A stretch of DNA of 6,485 nt from Gammaproteobacteria bacterium. GTDB taxonomy: Bacteria > Pseudomonadota > Gammaproteobacteria > JAABTG01. The notes under the pieces were generated by a model. The model searched no databases, was not told the origin of the DNA, and worked only from the letters and a program-made list of their open reading frames with translations. Made by a program: the position numbers and the translations under genes. Numbering within the stretch: position 1 is the stretch's first letter; every line of letters begins with the position of its first letter. The DNA lies in NCBI GenBank assembly GCA_030066245.1, contig JASJBY010000298.1, forward strand, positions 1 to 6,485, in the 5' to 3' direction. Below are positions 5,160 to 6,485 of the stretch, one piece after another.

Positions 5160-6485
5160 TCAGTACTTGTGTGCCGGATGCGCACCTATGGTTAGGTCAA
5201 ACCCCAGCCAGACGCTGTGCTCGCTGTCGTCATTGAGAAAGTCCGCATCGTCGTAATTGTACTGAAGGCGGATCCGGCTGTACTCCGTAGGTCGCCAGGC
5301 CAGCATGGGCGACACGCGATAACGCTGGTCGCGCCTGGGATCGGTGCTACTCCTTGTGATGCCCTTGTCGTCGCCGTCGGCATATTCGAACCGCAGACCC
5401 GTTTCCCAATGGGGCGTAAAACCGTAAAGCACCTGCGTATAGAGTCCCCAATCTTCGAGGTCATCAACCTTTTCGCCGGGCTCAATTGCACTATTGTTAT
5501 TGTCGACATCGTAGTCGCGGTACATCACCTCAGACTCCCAGGTCAGATAAGGCCAGCCGCGGAAGTTACCCGCCGGCTTCCATTTCATTTTGAAATCGGC
5601 GCCGTAGATCGTGGTATCTCCGTCATCGCCGGTGGTATTGGAGCCGTAGAGACCGGACAGGCCCAGTTGCGCCGACATGTTGCGACCCATGTCCCAGCCA
5701 TTGACCCAGCGCAGCAGATAGACCAGCTCGTCGAGTTCCGATTGGTCTGTGTGGTCCCGCGCGAAACCACCTACGCCGTCACCCGCGTGATGCTCTTCTT
5801 CCTCGTGCTCTTCTTCATGCTCTTCGCCATGGCTGTGCCCTTGGCCCTGGAAGCTGACCATCGTTGAACTGGTAGGGTCCTGTGAGCCGAAATGCAGCTC
5901 GGAGAACCAGGGAACCGGCAACAGTCCACTAAGCCTGAACCCGGCCGCGCGCTGGCCCTCGCCGCCGAAGAGTCGCGTGTTGATCACAGGCTGATCGATA
6001 AAGGCCCAACTGTGGGGATGAGTGGGGTTGTTCAGACCAAACTCGGTGAGAAAATAGCCACCCTCGAGTTCAAGGCTCTTCGGCAGCGATGTGGTGGTGA
6101 AAAACGCCTCTTCCAACTCGACGTCTTCCTCTGACGCTATGACGTATGAGTCGACCCTGAAATAGGGATCGACGGCGCCTGCGATATAGAGCTCGGCCTG
6201 CTGAAAGGTGTAGCCGCGCCGCCTTGGGTCGTGCTCACCGCCGTGCAAGAGTCTGATTTCTGAATTGTTCGCCGTAGAGCCACCGGCTACGCCCATGGTG
6301 TTAACGGCGATATCGAGCAAACGGACCTCGGCACCGCCAATCCGTCGGGACCAGAGAGCGCGGCTTGGCTCGGTTGTGGCGACGGCGGGTTCGGCTTCTT
6401 CGGCCTCCAGCTCGGCAACCGCCTCATCCAGGGCGGACTTCTTCTCTTTCACCTCGACTTTGTCGGCTACCGACTGCGCCTCTTT
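5160..6485 (-). CDS. Zinc-linked outer-membrane porin-like protein, 5' partial
   Basis: This is a probable outer-membrane beta-barrel that takes up or binds metal, most likely zinc. The frame is open to the window edge. A GTG at 6452 could begin a 430-residue protein, but 11 more in-frame codons (KEAQSVADKVE) precede it and no signal peptide is visible, so the true start lies outside. Numbering from the GTG: residues 1-30 are charged and Ala/Glu-rich, like a short periplasmic coiled coil. Residues 81-170 match my memory of the zinc-regulated outer-membrane protein family (VDPYFRVDSYV, then NPTHPHSWAFIDQP and LFGGEG). Residues 206-222 are a His/Glu-rich loop. From about 240 on, alternating aromatic and polar strands run to the C-terminus (LGFDLTIGAHPAHKY). 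The next gene is a metal-binding protein 15 bases downstream, which supports a metal role. Such proteins are often mislabelled TonB receptors; I see no plug domain in the visible part. A general porin is the main alternative. Confidence 0.8.
   Translation of the reverse strand, partial: KEAQSVADKVEVKEKKSALDEAVAELEAEEAEPAVATTEPSRALWSRRIGGAEVRLLDIAVNTMGVAGGSTANNSEIRLLHGGEHDPRRRGYTFQQAELYIAGAVDPYFRVDSYVIASEEDVELEEAFFTTTSLPKSLELEGGYFLTEFGLNNPTHPHSWAFIDQPVINTRLFGGEGQRAAGFRLSGLLPVPWFSELHFGSQDPTSSTMVSFQGQGHSHGEEHEEEHEEEEHHAGDGVGGFARDHTDQSELDELVYLLRWVNGWDMGRNMSAQLGLSGLYGSNTTGDDGDTTIYGADFKMKWKPAGNFRGWPYLTWESEVMYRDYDVDNNNSAIEPGEKVDDLEDWGLYTQVLYGFTPHWETGLRFEYADGDDKGITRSSTDPRRDQRYRVSPMLAWRPTEYSRIRLQYNYDDADFLNDDSEHSVWLGFDLTIGAHPAHKY
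5787..5837 (-). other. His/Glu-rich loop coding segment within the porin-like gene
   Basis: This segment encodes 17 residues (HSHGEEHEEEHEEEEHH) with 6 His and 9 Glu. It sits between predicted beta-strands, so it is probably a surface or periplasmic loop. Such loops bind zinc or similar divalent metals in other transport proteins, including the outer-membrane receptor ZnuD. The metal role here is inferred from composition and neighbours. Confidence 0.7.

Noticed and set aside
5217..5867. 216-residue plus-strand open frame
   Set aside because: It lies wholly opposite the well-supported porin-like gene and has no ribosome site or family motif; it is a shadow of that gene's codon bias.
5160..6485. 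TonB-dependent receptor assignment for the porin-like protein
   Set aside because: No plug domain is visible, the barrel part is about 400 residues (TonB receptors usually exceed 600), and the conserved segments fit a porin-like family. The missing N-terminus leaves slight doubt.

Overview
The window holds one co-directional gene cluster on the minus strand, so it is read from right (6485) to left (1). Both ends cut through genes. The gene set is a Gram-negative metal (most likely zinc) uptake locus: an outer-membrane porin-like protein, a periplasmic metal-binding protein, an ABC ATPase and an ABC-3 family permease. They are followed by a small disrupted reading frame and a large membrane protein fused to a spermidine-synthase-like domain. 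An outer-membrane beta-barrel protein, a cleavable Sec signal peptide and moderate-to-high G+C point to a proteobacterium, probably a gammaproteobacterium. The sequence does not let me name a genus.

Layout in transcription order: (1) 6485-5160, an outer-membrane protein with a His/Glu-rich loop, its 5' end outside the window. (2) 5144-4101, a ZnuA-like substrate-binding protein, 15 bases downstream, with a clear ribosome binding site. (3) 4100-3944, a 157-base non-coding gap rich in inverted repeats that form several abutting candidate stem-loops. The last of these contains the start codon of the next gene. (4) 3943-3185, a ZnuC-like ATPase. (5) 3185-2304, a ZnuB-like permease whose GTG start overlaps the ATPase stop by one base. 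(6) 2307-2030, a small hydrophobic reading frame that starts in an ATGA overlap with the permease and seems to change frame midway. (7) 2018-1, a fused transporter-like/SpeE-like protein that stays open to base 1, so its 3' end is missing.

How the genes fit together: the porin-like protein would admit or concentrate metal at the cell surface, the periplasmic protein would capture it, and the ATPase/permease pair would pump it into the cytoplasm. The fused SpeE-like protein has no known job in this process. Its position suggests a link to metal or amine chemistry, but that is inference. No Zur box or promoter is visible. If the cluster is one zinc-regulated operon, its control region should lie upstream of base 6485.

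The most interesting points are the structured gap between the binding-protein and ATPase genes, the start codon held in a perfect 7-bp stem, the unusual fourth metal-ligand position in the binding protein, the linked SpeE-like fusion lacking one Asp of the usual catalytic motif, and the broken small frame.
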